The notes: generated by a model from the letters alone, not told the origin. A stretch of 64,000 nt of DNA from Bacteroidota bacterium (GCA_005792285.1 SXSI01000017.1:1-64000); one strand, 5' to 3'; positions 1-10,343 are shown, counted from the stretch's first letter. Translations and numbers: made by a program.

Positions 1-1659
1 AACATTTTTTCTAATTGCTGAAATTGTTGTTCGCGAAACTATTTTACTCCCTATTGCAGATTGAATTGTAACTTCAAACATTTGGCGGTGAATTAACTCT
101 TTTAGTTTAGTGCATAATTTTCTACCGACATCAAAAGATTTATTTCTGTGAACAATTGTTGAAAGTGCGTCAACAGGTTCACCATTTAATAATATATCTA
201 ACTTTACAAGATCGGATGCGCGATAATCTATGTATTCGTAATCGAGAGAAGCATAACCCCGAGTTAAAGATTTCAATTTATCATAAAAGTCAAAAATAAT
301 TTCCGATAATGGAAATTCATAAGTAACATCTGCACGAGTTGGGTCGAAGTAATGTGTATTTTTCCAAATCCCTCTACGATCATTACAGAGTTTCATAATA
401 TTACCAATGTATTCAGATGGAGTTATTATTTGAGTTTTAATATATGGTTCTTCAATTCGATCAATATTTCCGGCGTTTGGCATATCCGCAGGATTATCTA
501 CAATAACCTTTTCTCCATTTAATTTGTAAACATTAAGTTCGACATTTGGTACAGTTGTAATTAAATTTTGATTGTATTCTCTTTCCAATCTTTCCTGAAT
601 AATTTCCATATGAAGCAATCCAAGAAATCCGCATCTGAAACCAAACCCGAGGGCAGTTGAATTTTCGGGTTCGTAAATTAAAGATGAATCATTTAAATTT
701 AGCTTTTCAAGTGAATCTCTTAATTCTGCATAGTCATCACTATTTGAAGGATAAAGTCCACTGAAAACCATCGGCTTAACTTCTTTATAGCCAGGAAGAG
801 CTGTTGTTGCGCCATTTTCAAATGTAGTAATTGTATCTCCAACTTTTGTGTCGCGTACATTTTTTAATCCGGCAATTAAATATCCAACATCTCCAGCAGA
901 AAGTTCACCGGTTCTGTCTCGCTTCATAAAAAGATTTCCAACTTCATCTGCAATTGCAACAGTTCCTTTATTAATAAATTTTATTTTTGTTTTCTCATTT
1001 ATTTTTCCATCAACAACTCTAATATATGCGACTGAACCTCTGTATGAATCGAAAGCAGAATCAAAAATAAGTGCGCGAAGTGGTTTGTCAACATCTCCTT
1101 TTGGAGGAGGAATATATTTTACAACAGCTTCAAGAATATCTTCAATTCCAATTCCTACTTTTGCACTTACTTTAATAATATCATCTGGGGAACAACCAAT
1201 GAGGTTTACAATTTCGGAAGTAACTCGTTCGATCATTGTTGAAGCAGATGGAAGATCAATTTTATTTAGTACAGGAATAATTTCTAAACCGGATTCAATT
1301 GCCAAATATAAATTACTAATTGTTTGTGCTTCAATACCTTGTGAAGCATCAACAACTAAAATTGCTCCTTCACATGCAGCGAGCGATCTTGAAACTTCAT
1401 AAGAAAAATCAACGTGACCAGGAGTATCAATTAAATTTAAATTATATTTTTTCCCATCTTTAGCATTGTAATGCATTTTAATGGCGTGGAGTTTAATTGT
1501 AATTCCACGTTCCTGTTCCAACTCCATATCGTCAAGAACTTGGTTTACAACTAAATCGCGTTGCGTTATTGTACCAGTATATTCAAGTAATCGATCCGCG
1601 AGAGTTGACTTGCCGTGGTCAATATGTGCAATGATACAGAAGTTACGTATATCTTTCAT
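1..1659 (-). CDS. lepA: Elongation factor 4 (LepA), 3' end cut by window
   Basis: This translational GTPase acts on stalled or mis-translocated ribosomes. My reading of the minus strand gives 553 codons open to base 1. It starts [19 protein letters not shown], with the G1 loop HIDHGKST at about residues 12-19, the switch region ERGITIK near 50, DTPGHVDF near 80 and NKIDLP near 132. The typical Lep[15 protein letters not shown] segment follows later. The family is about 600 residues long, so roughly the last 45-50 are outside the window. The start was chosen because [15 protein letters not shown] is where the family begins. The ORF track shows only its shadows (848-1402 and 1481-1702), because the gene runs off the edge. 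It is divergent from the cold-shock gene. Confidence 0.97.
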   Translation of the reverse strand, partial: MKDIRNFCIIAHIDHGKSTLADRLLEYTGTITQRDLVVNQVLDDMELEQERGITIKLHAIKMHYNAKDGKKYNLNLIDTPGHVDFSYEVSRSLAACEGAILVVDASQGIEAQTISNLYLAIESGLEIIPVLNKIDLPSASTMIERVTSEIVNLIGCSPDDIIKVSAKVGIGIEDILEAVVKYIPPPKGDVDKPLRALIFDSAFDSYRGSVAYIRVVDGKINEKTKIKFINKGTVAIADEVGNLFMKRDRTGELSAGDVGYLIAGLKNVRDTKVGDTITTFENGATTALPGYKEVKPMVFSGLYPSNSDDYAELRDSLEKLNLNDSSLIYEPENSTALGFGFRCGFLGLLHMEIIQERLEREYNQNLITTVPNVELNVYKLNGEKVIVDNPADMPNAGNIDRIEEPYIKTQIITPSEYIGNIMKLCNDRRGIWKNTHYFDPTRADVTYEFPLSEIIFDFYDKLKSLTRGYASLDYEYIDYRASDLVKLDILLNGEPVDALSTIVHRNKSFDVGRKLCTKLKELIHRQMFEVTIQSAIGSKIVSRTTISAIRKNV

Positions 1660-1963
1660 TGATTGTTTTATCCCTCTATTCTATAAGTATTTAAGTGAAT
1701 GAGGAATTTAGTTGGTCAATTTAAGAGTAATATAGTAGAAGTGCAATCTGATTGTTAGAGTAATGTGCTTTTAGATATAAAAAATTTAATTATACAAACA
1801 CTTGCTTTTATAAAATAAAAATGATATTCTGTTGCCAATTAAAGTACAACGTTTTACGCTTGTGTTGCCCCGATGTGAGTTCACAATCGTTTGTTAATCT
1901 GTTTAACAACAAATTACTGCGTGAGTACACAACCAATAAACTAAATGAAAGGATATAAAGTTT
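1660..1963. other. Divergent intergenic region and csp leader
   Basis: This 304-base gap separates lepA (minus) from the cold-shock gene (plus). I see no credible gene in it; the minus-strand ORF 1808-2050 is a shadow that overlaps the csp coding region. The right half would be a leader of roughly 125 nt for csp, as is usual for cold-shock genes. It contains a short inverted repeat, GTTAA-TCTGT-TTAAC, near 1894-1908. An SD-like AAAGGA lies about 10 bases before the csp start. I could not identify a clear lepA promoter. Confidence 0.6.
1802..1830 (+). promoter_or_regulatory. Putative csp promoter
   Basis: TTGCTT (1802-1807) and TATTCT (1825-1830) are separated by 17 bases, a fair sigma-70-like arrangement. 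It would give a leader of roughly 125 nt. The assignment rests on the motif only, and the surrounding DNA is AT-rich enough for chance matches. Confidence 0.4.
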
Positions 1964-2164
1964 ATGGAAGTTGGCACCGTTAAATGGTTCAATAATTCTA
2001 AAGGCTTCGGTTTTATACAACGTGAGAATGGCGAAGATGTTTTCGTTCATTTCAAATCGATTGTAGGCGATGGCTATAAATCATTGAATCAAGGACAAAA
2101 AGTGCAATTTGAGGTCGAACAAGGACCCAAAGGCTTACAAGCTTCAAACGTTACTAGAGTGTAA
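1964..2164 (+). CDS. Cold-shock domain protein
   Basis: This is a small single-stranded nucleic-acid-binding protein that acts as an RNA chaperone in the cytoplasm. The 66 residues form one complete cold-shock domain. RNP1 is visible as KGFGFI and RNP2 as VFVHF, preceded by the family opening GTVKWFN. The length is normal (65-70). An AAAGGA Shine-Dalgarno-like element lies upstream, and a strong intrinsic terminator follows within 35 bases, so the gene is probably transcribed alone. The long leader suggests post-transcriptional temperature control, as in other csp genes. The csp subtype cannot be decided from sequence alone. Confidence 0.97.
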   Translation: MEVGTVKWFNNSKGFGFIQRENGEDVFVHFKSIVGDGYKSLNQGQKVQFEVEQGPKGLQASNVTRV

Positions 2165-2195
2165 TGTAAATCCGACTTGTATTTGCACCAACAAC

Positions 2196-2222
2196 AAACC
2201 CCGTCTTAAGATGGGGTTTTTT
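2196..2222 (+). terminator. Intrinsic terminator after csp
   Basis: The stem CCCCGTC/GATGGGG (one G-T pair) closes a TTAA loop and is followed by six T residues. A-rich flanking bases extend the pairing. It ends the csp transcript and insulates the hut operon. Confidence 0.92.
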
Positions 2223-2248
2223 GTTTATAGAGCGGTACAAACTTTTTT

Positions 2249-2256
2249 TATATTTC
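2249..2256 (+). promoter_or_regulatory. Possible -7 element of the hut operon
   Basis: TATATTTC matches the Bacteroidota -7 consensus TAnnTTTG at all fixed positions but the last. It lies five bases before the start codon at 2261, so the lipoprotein mRNA could be leaderless or nearly so. The upstream TTTG at 2220-2223 is 25 bases away, longer than usual. This is a weak, motif-only call. Confidence 0.3.
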
Positions 2257-2260
2257 GATT

Positions 2261-3508
2261 ATGAAATTTCTGAAATCAATTATTACAATTCTCATTTTTT
2301 TTCTTTTGAATTCATGTACCGAACAAAAGGGAGAAAATTCTTACATTATAATTCCCGGAGATTATAAGGGAATGTACTATTATACAAGATCTCACGGAGG
2401 CGTTGAAGATGATGAAGGAAGATCAATGGTTCTTCTTTCAAGTGGGAATGTTATGATTGTTGGAGCAACAAACTCAATTGGTTCCGGATTAGTTGACGCT
2501 TGGCTTTTTAGTGCAGATACTTCTGGCAAGCAAGCAAGTACTAGACCAATTGGTTCAAGTTTAAATGACAGACCTTATTCAATACGACAAGTTTACGATG
2601 GAGGTTTTTTAATTTCCGGAACAAGTAATTCTTTAAGTTCACCTTCGAACGATGATATGTGGATTGTAAAAACTTTATCATCAGGTGTTGAAGAATGGCA
2701 AACAACTGTTAGTAGTTCAAAAGTTGATAGTGGTTTCTCTGCACTTCAATCTACCGATTCACTAATTGCGTTACTTGGCGGAACCACAAAAAATATTACA
2801 GGCGACCTTGATGTTTGGTTTGCAAAATTAAATAAACTTGGTGAAAAACAATACGACTCAGTTTATGGTGGAAGTGGAAATGATATTGGTACACATATAA
2901 TTCAAACCTCAGATAAAAATTTACTTTTTATTGCAACAACAACTTCTTATGGATTAGGACAAGAAGAAATCTGGCTTGTAAAAACAACTTTAAATGGAAC
3001 GAGGCTTTGGTCTAAAACTTTTGGAAGAAATTTAAAAGATATTGGTTACAAAGTTATCGAATCAACAGATGGATATTTAATTGTTGGATATTCAAATTCA
3101 TACACTGTGTCACTCGGTGGATTTGGTGGAGAAGATTTGTTCTTAATTAAAACTGATAAAAATGGATTAAGATTATGGGATCGTCTTTATGGTGGAAGTG
3201 GTGACGATCGTGGTTATTCAATAATTTCAACAAGCGATGGCGGATTTGCTGCAGTTGGTTCAACAAAATCTTTTGGAAGTGGAAATGAAGATGTCTGGTT
3301 ATTAAAACTTGATGTAACAGGGGGTAAATTATGGACACGAACTTTTGGTGGAAGTGGAAGTGATATTGGATACGATCTTGTTCAAATGAGTGATGGAGGA
3401 TTTACAATTACCGGTTCAACAACATCTATCGGCGCAGGAAAAAAAGATTTGTGGTTAATTCGAACAGATAAAAATGGAAACATAACAAGCAACGATCAAC
3501 AACCATGA
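2261..3508 (+). CDS. Lipoprotein with seven ~52-residue propeller-like repeats
   Basis: This is a predicted envelope lipoprotein: a hydrophobic N-terminus runs into Cys19 (LLNSC). From about residue 52 the rest is seven tandem repeats of roughly 52 residues. Their core resembles [41 protein letters not shown]. The last repeat lacks its final strand, and the N-terminal stretch YYYTRSHGG resembles that missing strand, so a closed seven-bladed beta-propeller is likely. This is inference from repeat count, not a fold match. The function is unknown. The gene overlaps the hutU start (ATGA), so it is co-transcribed with the histidine pathway; a surface binding role is possible but unproven. Confidence 0.85.
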   Translation: MKFLKSIITILIFFLLNSCTEQKGENSYIIIPGDYKGMYYYTRSHGGVEDDEGRSMVLLSSGNVMIVGATNSIGSGLVDAWLFSADTSGKQASTRPIGSSLNDRPYSIRQVYDGGFLISGTSNSLSSPSNDDMWIVKTLSSGVEEWQTTVSSSKVDSGFSALQSTDSLIALLGGTTKNITGDLDVWFAKLNKLGEKQYDSVYGGSGNDIGTHIIQTSDKNLLFIATTTSYGLGQEEIWLVKTTLNGTRLWSKTFGRNLKDIGYKVIESTDGYLIVGYSNSYTVSLGGFGGEDLFLIKTDKNGLRLWDRLYGGSGDDRGYSIISTSDGGFAAVGSTKSFGSGNEDVWLLKLDVTGGKLWTRTFGGSGSDIGYDLVQMSDGGFTITGSTTSIGAGKKDLWLIRTDKNGNITSNDQQP

Positions 3509-5157
3509 TTAAGAAAAATATTCACGCACCACGTGGTTTAAAATTAAATTGCAAAAGTTGGATACAAGAAGCAGCGCTTAGAATGTTAATGAACAATCTT
3601 GATCCTGCAGTTGCAGAAAAACCAGACGAACTAATTGTTTATGGTGGAACTGGAAAAGCTGCAAGAAATTGGGAATGTTATAACGCAATAGTTTCATCAC
3701 TTAAAAAATTAAAAAATGCCGAAACACTTTTAATCCAATCAGGAAAGCCAGTTGGAATTTTTAAAACTCATCTTGACGCACCGCGAGTTATAATTTCAAA
3801 TTCAATGATTGTTCCAAAATGGGCAACTTGGGATGAATTTAGAAAACTTGAAGGATTAGGATTAACAATGTATGGACAGATGACTGCGGGAAGTTGGATT
3901 TATATTGGCTCTCAAGGAATTTTGCAAGGGACTTATGAAACTTTTGCAGAATGCGGAAAAAAATATTTTAAAAATTCACTTAAAGGAAAATTTATTTTAA
4001 CAGCTGGACTTGGTGGAATGGGAGGAGCACAACCACTTGCCGCAACAATGAATGGTGCAGTTTGTCTTGTTGTTGAATGCGATCCAGATAAAATTGCAAA
4101 ACGTATTCAAACAAAATATCTCGACACAATGACAACGAGTTTTACCGATGCAATGGAAATGATTGAGCGAGCAATAAAAAGAAAAGAAGCAATTTCAATT
4201 GGATTGTTGGGAAATGCTGCAGAATTAATTCCAAAAATTGCAAAAGGAAAAATATTACCCGATATAGTTACAGATCAAACTTCTGCGCATGATACATTAA
4301 ATGGATATGTTCCTTTTCAACTTTCATTTGAAGAATCGATTTCACTTCGACAAAAAAATCCAAAAAAATATATTGAACTCGCAAGAACTTCAATAGCAAA
4401 ACATGTTGAGGGACTTTTGTTATTAAAAAAGAGAGGTGCAATTGTTTTTGATTATGGAAATAATATTCGTGGCGAAGCACTTTCAAAAGGTGTGAAAAAT
4501 GCATTTGATATTCCCGGATTTGTTCCGGAATTTATTCGTCCATTATTTTGCGATGGCAAAGGACCATTTCGTTGGGTTGCACTTTCTGGAGATCCGGACG
4601 ATATTTACAGAACCGATCGCGCAATTATGGAAACTTTTCCAAAAAATAAACAACTTTGTAATTGGATTGAAAAAGCGCAAAAGCAAGTTGCTTTTCAAGG
4701 ATTACCTGCGAGAATTTGTTGGTTGGGTTATGGCGAGCGAGCTAAAATGGGAAAAATTTTCAACAAACTTGTCCGCAATGGAGAAATAAAAGCACCAATT
4801 GTAATCGGTAGAGATCATCTCGATTGTGGAAGTGTCGCTTCTCCAAATCGCGAAACGGAAAAAATGAAAGATGGAAGTGATGCAATTGCAGATTGGCCAA
4901 TTTTAAATGCAATGTTGAATACAATCGGTGGTGCAAGTTGGGTTAGTGTTCATCATGGCGGCGGAGTTGGAATCGGAAATTCAATTCATGCAGGAATGGT
5001 TGTAGTTTGCGACGGAACAAAAGAAGCCGACGAAAAATTAGATCGTGTTTTAAATTATGATCCCGGAATGGGAATTATACGTCACGCAGATGCTGGATAC
5101 AAACAGGCGATTGGCAATGCCAAAAAATTTAAAATTCAAATTCCAATGTTGAAATGA
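3505..5157 (+). CDS. hutU: Urocanate hydratase
   Basis: It converts urocanate to 4-imidazolone-5-propionate in histidine degradation, using tightly bound NAD+ as an electrophile. The 550 residues match the family length. Visible hallmarks are [11 protein letters not shown] (about 46-56), [15 protein letters not shown], the glycine-rich [12 protein letters not shown], and the signature [18 protein letters not shown] with its conserved cysteine at about 441. [18 protein letters not shown] follows near the end. The start ATG overlaps the stop of the preceding lipoprotein gene (ATGA), and menG follows after 7 bases, so the operon assignment is firm. hutI and ftcD downstream catalyse the next steps. 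No hutH (histidine ammonia-lyase) is in the window. Confidence 0.97.
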   Translation: MIKKNIHAPRGLKLNCKSWIQEAALRMLMNNLDPAVAEKPDELIVYGGTGKAARNWECYNAIVSSLKKLKNAETLLIQSGKPVGIFKTHLDAPRVIISNSMIVPKWATWDEFRKLEGLGLTMYGQMTAGSWIYIGSQGILQGTYETFAECGKKYFKNSLKGKFILTAGLGGMGGAQPLAATMNGAVCLVVECDPDKIAKRIQTKYLDTMTTSFTDAMEMIERAIKRKEAISIGLLGNAAELIPKIAKGKILPDIVTDQTSAHDTLNGYVPFQLSFEESISLRQKNPKKYIELARTSIAKHVEGLLLLKKRGAIVFDYGNNIRGEALSKGVKNAFDIPGFVPEFIRPLFCDGKGPFRWVALSGDPDDIYRTDRAIMETFPKNKQLCNWIEKAQKQVAFQGLPARICWLGYGERAKMGKIFNKLVRNGEIKAPIVIGRDHLDCGSVASPNRETEKMKDGSDAIADWPILNAMLNTIGGASWVSVHHGGGVGIGNSIHAGMVVVCDGTKEADEKLDRVLNYDPGMGIIRHADAGYKQAIGNAKKFKIQIPMLK

Positions 5158-5164
5158 TAAATCG

Positions 5165-5908
5165 ATGCAAGAATTAAAACATGACAAAGTAGTTCCATTC
5201 GAGAATTCGGCTCTCAGTAAAAAAGATCAAGTTGCGAATATGTTTAATAGAATTGCAAATCGATATGATTTACTTAATCATTTGCTTTCAGCTAATATTG
5301 ATAAATTATGGCGAAGAAAAGCAATTTTGAAACTTTCAGCAGATAATCCAAAAATAATTTTAGATGTTGCAACCGGAACTGGAGATATGGCAATTATGAT
5401 TTTGAAATATCTTCATCCTGAAAAAATTGTGGGAGTTGATATTTCTACAAACATGTTAGAATTTGGAAAAAAGAAAATAGAAACTTTAAAATTGCAAAAT
5501 ATTATTCAACTTGAAGAAGGAGATTGTGAATCTCTAAAATATTCTCCCGATAGTTTCGACGCAGTTACAGTTGCATTTGGTGTAAGAAATTTTGAAAATT
5601 TAATTAAAGGACTTAAGGAAATAAATAGAGTTTTAAAGGTTGGTGGTAAAGTAATAATTTTAGAATTTTCTAAACCAAAAAATATATTTATCAAGCAATT
5701 TTATAATTTTTATTTGAGTGTAATAATTCCAATTGTTGGAAAAATAATTTCCAAAAGTAATGTAGCGTATAAATATTTAGGAGAATCAGTGTTAGCTTTT
5801 CCAGAGGGAGATTCCTTTTTAAAAGTTTTAAGTGAAGCTGGATTTTCCGATGTTAAATTACAGACATTAAGTTTTGGAATTAGTACCATTTATATTGCAA
5901 CTAAATGA
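5165..5908 (+). CDS. menG: Demethylmenaquinone methyltransferase (UbiE/MenG family)
   Basis: This SAM-dependent class I methyltransferase makes menaquinone from demethylmenaquinone. Its 247 residues begin with the family opening, including VANMFNRIANRYDLLNH at about 23-39. The SAM-binding motif I is VATGTGDMA (about 68-76), followed by VGVDIS and the diagnostic FGVRNFEN. The pathway choice (menaquinone rather than ubiquinone) is inferred from the likely Bacteroidota/Chlorobi host. The gene sits between hutU and hutI, overlapping the hutI start by four bases, although it has no known part in histidine breakdown. SAM would come from metK further along the window. Confidence 0.93.
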   Translation: MQELKHDKVVPFENSALSKKDQVANMFNRIANRYDLLNHLLSANIDKLWRRKAILKLSADNPKIILDVATGTGDMAIMILKYLHPEKIVGVDISTNMLEFGKKKIETLKLQNIIQLEEGDCESLKYSPDSFDAVTVAFGVRNFENLIKGLKEINRVLKVGGKVIILEFSKPKNIFIKQFYNFYLSVIIPIVGKIISKSNVAYKYLGESVLAFPEGDSFLKVLSEAGFSDVKLQTLSFGISTIYIATK

Positions 5909-7143
5909 ATCTTCTAATTAATAATATAAAACAACTCGTTACCGTTTCTGCAAATAGAAGAGGAATTAAAGCGGGATGTGAAATGTCTGATATCGGAGTT
6001 GTTGAAAATTCTTCAGTTTTAATTGTGGATGGAAAAATTTCTAAAATTGCACCTTCCAGCAAAATAAAAGTTAATGATGAAATATTTGTTTTAGATGCAG
6101 AAGGAGGAATTGCACTTCCGGGTTTTGTTGATTCGCATACACATCTTATTTTTTCTGGAAGTCGTGAAAATGAATTTGCAATGCGCGCCGAAGGAAAAAC
6201 TTACCAGGATATTGCTTCATCTGGAGGAGGAATTCTTTCAACGGTTCGTGCAACGCGCGAAGCTTCAAAAAGAGAATTATTTCGACTTGGCGAAAAAAGA
6301 TTAAACGATATGCTGAAACTTGGAACTACAACTGTTGAAATAAAATCCGGTTATGGTTTATCGCCTGATAGCGAAATTAAAATTCTTGAAATTATAAATG
6401 AATTAAAAAGAGATCATTTTTCAACAATTGTACCAACCTTTCTTGGTGCACATGCAATTCCGTTTGAGTTTAAAGAAAATCCGGATGAATATGTTGAATT
6501 GATTTGCAATTATATACTGCCACATATTTCAGAAAAAAAAATGGCCATATTCTGTGATATATTTTGTGAGAATGGTTACTTCAATTTAAAACAATCTGAA
6601 AGAATTTTATCGAAAGCTAAAGAAGTTGGATTAAAAATAAAATTACATGCAGATCAACTTTCAACTTTTGGGGCAACTGAACTTGGAGTTTCACTTGGCG
6701 CAATTTCGGTTGACCATCTTGAATTAATAAATGAAAATGGAATTAATACATTAAGTAAATCCAAAACGATTGCATCAATTTTGCCCGGTTCATCATTTTT
6801 TTTAAATCATAAATATGCGCCCGCTCGCACAATTATAGATTCAAATATTCCTGTTGCACTTGCAACTGATTTTAATCCCGGAACTTCAATGTGTTATTCA
6901 ATGCCGATGATGATGACAATTGCTTGCACGCAAATGAAAATGAGAGTTGAAGAAGCAATTACTGCATCGACTTTAAATGGTGCCGCTGCTCTTGGTTTAT
7001 CAAATGAAGTCGGAAGTATTGAGGTTGGAAAAAATGGGGATATTATTATTTTCGACGTTCCTGATTATAAATATATTCCATATCATTTTTCTAATAATTT
7101 TGTTAAACATGTAATAAAAAACGGGGTGCTGTTAGAAATGTAA
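5905..7143 (+). CDS. hutI: Imidazolonepropionase
   Basis: It hydrolyses imidazolonepropionate to N-formimino-L-glutamate. The 412-residue protein is an amidohydrolase-fold metalloenzyme. The metal-binding HTH is in GFVDSHTHLIFSG (about 72-84). Further hallmarks are TTTVEIKSGYGL, FLGAHAIP, KLHADQL (metal-binding His) and ALATDFNPG (metal-binding Asp). The length is normal. It overlaps menG upstream by ATGA and the next gene by TAATG, so translation is probably coupled along the operon. Confidence 0.97.
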   Translation: MNLLINNIKQLVTVSANRRGIKAGCEMSDIGVVENSSVLIVDGKISKIAPSSKIKVNDEIFVLDAEGGIALPGFVDSHTHLIFSGSRENEFAMRAEGKTYQDIASSGGGILSTVRATREASKRELFRLGEKRLNDMLKLGTTTVEIKSGYGLSPDSEIKILEIINELKRDHFSTIVPTFLGAHAIPFEFKENPDEYVELICNYILPHISEKKMAIFCDIFCENGYFNLKQSERILSKAKEVGLKIKLHADQLSTFGATELGVSLGAISVDHLELINENGINTLSKSKTIASILPGSSFFLNHKYAPARTIIDSNIPVALATDFNPGTSMCYSMPMMMTIACTQMKMRVEEAITASTLNGAAALGLSNEVGSIEVGKNGDIIIFDVPDYKYIPYHFSNNFVKHVIKNGVLLEM

Positions 7144-7874
7144 TGAAAATAAAAATTAATTATTTCAAATCATTACTTATATCCAGTTTTATTTTTATTA
7201 GTTGCAGTCCGATTTATTATTCTCCGAATTCACAAAACATTCCATTATTTACAAAAGAAAAAGAAATTACTGGAACAGTCGCAGTATCAGAAAATCATTT
7301 TGAAGCACAAACAGGTTATTCAGCAACAAAAAATATTGGACTCATTGCAAACTTCTATAATTATAACATTAAAAAAGATGATCAGGGTGATTATGGTAAT
7401 GGTTCAATTTTCGAAACAGGAATTGGCTACTACTCAAATGACAGTTTAAAAATATTATTTGGTTTTTACGGTTTAGTTGGCGTTGGAAGTTTTTATAATA
7501 ATTTTCCATCCACAAAAGAAGTAAATCCAAATTCAACAGGAATATTAAAGGGTAACTTTTTACGAACAGGAATCCAATCTTATTTTGGATATAAATGGAA
7601 ATATGCCGAAGCAATTCTCTCAACAAGAATTATTAATTTAAATTATGGAGAAGCCGAAGGAGATTTAATGTGGGATAATAAAAATCAAAAAGAATATTTA
7701 GGAGAAGAAAAAAGTCAGTTTATTTTCGAGCCAGCCATAACAGTTCGAGCGGGAATTGAAAATGTTAAATTACAGCTTCAATATTTTGGAAGCTTAAATA
7801 TTTCAAATAAAAACTTTAAGCAAAATGAAAAGGGATTAACATTTGGTATTCATTTTATTCACAACATGAATTAG
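7143..7874 (+). CDS. Lipoprotein, likely beta-barrel-like, function unknown
   Basis: I do not recognise a family. The 243 residues start with a signal sequence ending in SFIFISC, so Cys21 is a likely lipidation site. The rest is rich in alternating polar and aromatic stretches such as IGLIANFYNYNI, GIGYYSND and VKLQLQYFGSL, ending FGIHFIHNMN. This pattern fits a small outer-membrane-associated beta barrel or sheet. The start ATG shares its A with the hutI stop (TAATG), and ftcD follows after 34 bases, so it is expressed with the histidine genes. A role in uptake or in the envelope is a guess from position only. Confidence 0.75.
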   Translation: MKIKINYFKSLLISSFIFISCSPIYYSPNSQNIPLFTKEKEITGTVAVSENHFEAQTGYSATKNIGLIANFYNYNIKKDDQGDYGNGSIFETGIGYYSNDSLKILFGFYGLVGVGSFYNNFPSTKEVNPNSTGILKGNFLRTGIQSYFGYKWKYAEAILSTRIINLNYGEAEGDLMWDNKNQKEYLGEEKSQFIFEPAITVRAGIENVKLQLQYFGSLNISNKNFKQNEKGLTFGIHFIHNMN

Positions 7875-7908
7875 AATGTTATAAAGATTTTTCTCATTAT
7901 ATTTCTAT

Positions 7909-9534
7909 ATGCGTATAATTGAATGTGTCCCAAATATTTCTGAAGGAAGAGATAAATCAATTATTAATTCTGTTGCGGATAGTGTAAGAAATATAATTGG
8001 TGTGAAGTTGCTTGATGTCGATTCCGGAGAAGCAACAAACAGAACAGTTTTTACATTTGTTGGTGAAGCAAATTTAGTTTGTGAAGCAGCTTTTCGTTTG
8101 ATCGAAACAGCTTCCAGATTAATTGATATGAAAAATCAAAAAGGTGAACATCCGCGAATTGGTGCGACTGATGTTTGCCCATTAATCCCGATTTCCGGAA
8201 TTTTAATTGAAGAATGTATTCAGCTTTCTAAAAAACTTGCTGAACGAGTTGGAAGCGAACTTGGAATCCCAGTTTATTTATATGAACATGCAGCAACTTC
8301 ACCACAAAGAAAAAATCTCGCAGACATTAGAAAAGGGGAATACGAAGGACTTTCTGAAAAAATTAAACTTCCGGAATGGAAACCAGATTATGGTCCAACT
8401 ATATTTAATTCTAAAAGTGGTGCAACAGTAATTGGAGTTCGAGATTTTTTAATTGCTTACAATGTTAACTTAAATACAACTGACCAAAAATTAGCAAATG
8501 AAATTGCTTTCAGAATTCGCGAACAGGGAAGAGCAAAAAGAGATTCGGATGGAAATATTTTAAGAAACAAAAATGGTGAATCGATTAAAATTCCCGGCAC
8601 ATTAAAAAATGTAAAAGCAGTTGGTTGGTTTATTAAAGAATACAATCAAGCACAAATCTCAATTAACTTGACAAATTTTAAAATTACTCCGCCACATGTT
8701 GCATTTGAAGAATGTGTAAAGGAAGCAAATTCACATGGGCTTCGTGTAACAGGAAGTGAAATAATTGGACTAATTCCAAAAGAGGCAATGTTAATTGCAG
8801 GAAGATATTTTTTAGAGAAACAGGGAAAATCACCAGGTTTGCCAGAAAAAAATTTAATTGAAATTGCAATACAATCACTCGGCCTTTCGGATATTTCACT
8901 ATTCGAACCGAATAAAAAAATAATTGAAAATGTTTTGGAGGAAAATGTGAGCTCACTAAATAATTTAACCGTTCGTCAGTTTGTTGATGAACTTTCTACA
9001 GATTCGCCAGCTCCCGGCGGAGGAAGTGCAGCAGCTTTATCGGGAAGTATTGCAGCAGGCTTAGTTGCGATGGTTGCTAATTTAACAGTTGGTAAAAAAG
9101 GATATGAGTCGGTTTTTGATGAAATGAAAAATATTTCTATTTCTGCACAAAAATTAAAGGACGAATTATTATTATTAGTTGACGAAGATACAAACGCTTT
9201 TAATAAATTAATGGAAGCAATCCGACTTCCAAAAAAATCCGAAGAAGAAATTAATAAAAGAAATAAATTAATTGAAGAAACAACTTTATATGCATCAGAA
9301 GTTCCACTGCGAACAATGGAAAAATCATTTGAAGTTTTGAGTCTTGCTAAAATAGTTTCTGAGAAAGGAAATAAAAATTCCAATAGCGACGCCGGAGTTG
9401 CAATTTTACTTTCTCGCAGCGCAATAAAAGGTGGCGCAATGAATGTTGAAATTAATTTAAAAGAACTTCAGGAGTCAGAACAAAAAAAAACCATTCAAAA
9501 TAAAATGGAAAATATTTTACAAAAAACTAATTAA
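7909..9534 (+). CDS. ftcD: Bifunctional glutamate formiminotransferase / formiminotetrahydrofolate cyclodeaminase
   Basis: It transfers the formimino group of formiminoglutamate to tetrahydrofolate, releasing glutamate, then deaminates the product to 5,10-methenyl-THF. The 541 residues match the fused enzyme. The formiminotransferase part is about 1-300 and opens MRIIECVPNISEGRD, with GEHPRIGATDVCPLIP containing the conserved catalytic His region. A linker near 300-345 follows. The cyclodeaminase part is about 350-541, starting LTVRQFVDELSTDSPAPGGGS. Many bacteria use separate proteins or HutG/HutF instead, so this organism takes the folate-dependent branch. The crotonase gene follows after 9 bases. 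Confidence 0.96.
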   Translation: MRIIECVPNISEGRDKSIINSVADSVRNIIGVKLLDVDSGEATNRTVFTFVGEANLVCEAAFRLIETASRLIDMKNQKGEHPRIGATDVCPLIPISGILIEECIQLSKKLAERVGSELGIPVYLYEHAATSPQRKNLADIRKGEYEGLSEKIKLPEWKPDYGPTIFNSKSGATVIGVRDFLIAYNVNLNTTDQKLANEIAFRIREQGRAKRDSDGNILRNKNGESIKIPGTLKNVKAVGWFIKEYNQAQISINLTNFKITPPHVAFEECVKEANSHGLRVTGSEIIGLIPKEAMLIAGRYFLEKQGKSPGLPEKNLIEIAIQSLGLSDISLFEPNKKIIENVLEENVSSLNNLTVRQFVDELSTDSPAPGGGSAAALSGSIAAGLVAMVANLTVGKKGYESVFDEMKNISISAQKLKDELLLLVDEDTNAFNKLMEAIRLPKKSEEEINKRNKLIEETTLYASEVPLRTMEKSFEVLSLAKIVSEKGNKNSNSDAGVAILLSRSAIKGGAMNVEINLKELQESEQKKTIQNKMENILQKTN

Positions 9535-9543
9535 AATAATTTT

Positions 9544-10326
9544 ATGGAATATCAAACATTACTTATTTCAGAAGAAAACAGAATTGCAATTGTTACAATA
9601 AACCGACCGGATAAATTAAACGCGCTTAATAAAATTGCAAAAGAGGAACTAAAAAACTATTTTATTTCTGTAACTACAAAAAATGAAATTGATGTAATTA
9701 TAATTACTGGAGCGGGCGAAAAATCTTTTGTTGCCGGCACCGATATTGTGGAGCTAACCTCGCTTGATAGAAATTCCGGCGAAGAATATTCTAAAAATGG
9801 GCAAAATGTTTTTAATTCTATCGAGTTGTGTGGCAAACCTGTTATTGCCGCAATAAATGGTTATGCGCTTGGTGGCGGTTTAGAATTAGTGCTTGCTTGC
9901 CACATTCGAATTGCAAGTGAAAATGCAAAATTTGGTCAACCGGAAGTTAATTTAGCAACTATTCCCGGGTACGGTGGAACACAGCGCTTACCCCGAGTTG
10001 TCGGTATTTCAAAAGCTACCGAAATGATTTTAACAGGAAATCCAATTGATGCGCAAGAAGCATTTCGGTTGGGACTTGTTAGCAAAGTTGTCCCGCAGAG
10101 TGAACTTATTTTATCAGCGAAAAAATTAGCTGAAATAATTTCTTCAAAAGGACAAATTGCAATTAAAAAATCGTTAAGCGCAATTCATGCAACTATGCAA
10201 GAACCACTTGTAATTGGTTTACGAACTGAAGCTACTTTATTTGGAGAATGTTGTGCTACAGAAGATATGAAAGAGGGGACAAAAGCTTTTATTGAAAAAC
10301 GGAAACCAGATTTTAAAAATAGTTAA
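9544..10326 (+). CDS. Enoyl-CoA hydratase/isomerase (crotonase) family protein
   Basis: This crotonase-fold enzyme of 260 residues probably hydrates short-chain enoyl-CoA. The oxyanion-hole segments are AGEKSFVAGTDIVEL (about 57-71) and INGYALGGGLELVLACHIRIA (about 101-121). The acidic residues of the second active-site loop lie in FGQPEVNLATIPGYGGTQRLPR. Both glutamate positions of true hydratases (GGGLE-L and QPEVNL) appear present, which favours hydratase over isomerase. Substrate cannot be assigned. It is the last gene of the hut operon, before a strong terminator, and is not an obvious step in histidine degradation. Confidence 0.9.
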   Translation: MEYQTLLISEENRIAIVTINRPDKLNALNKIAKEELKNYFISVTTKNEIDVIIITGAGEKSFVAGTDIVELTSLDRNSGEEYSKNGQNVFNSIELCGKPVIAAINGYALGGGLELVLACHIRIASENAKFGQPEVNLATIPGYGGTQRLPRVVGISKATEMILTGNPIDAQEAFRLGLVSKVVPQSELILSAKKLAEIISSKGQIAIKKSLSAIHATMQEPLVIGLRTEATLFGECCATEDMKEGTKAFIEKRKPDFKNS

Positions 10327-10343
10327 TTAATGTAATTTAAAAT

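Noticed and set aside
848-1702. ORFs 848-1402 and 1481-1702 on the plus strand
   Set aside because: They lie antisense to lepA, whose minus-strand reading is continuous and rich in family motifs; the Ser/Thr/Ile-rich plus-strand products match nothing.
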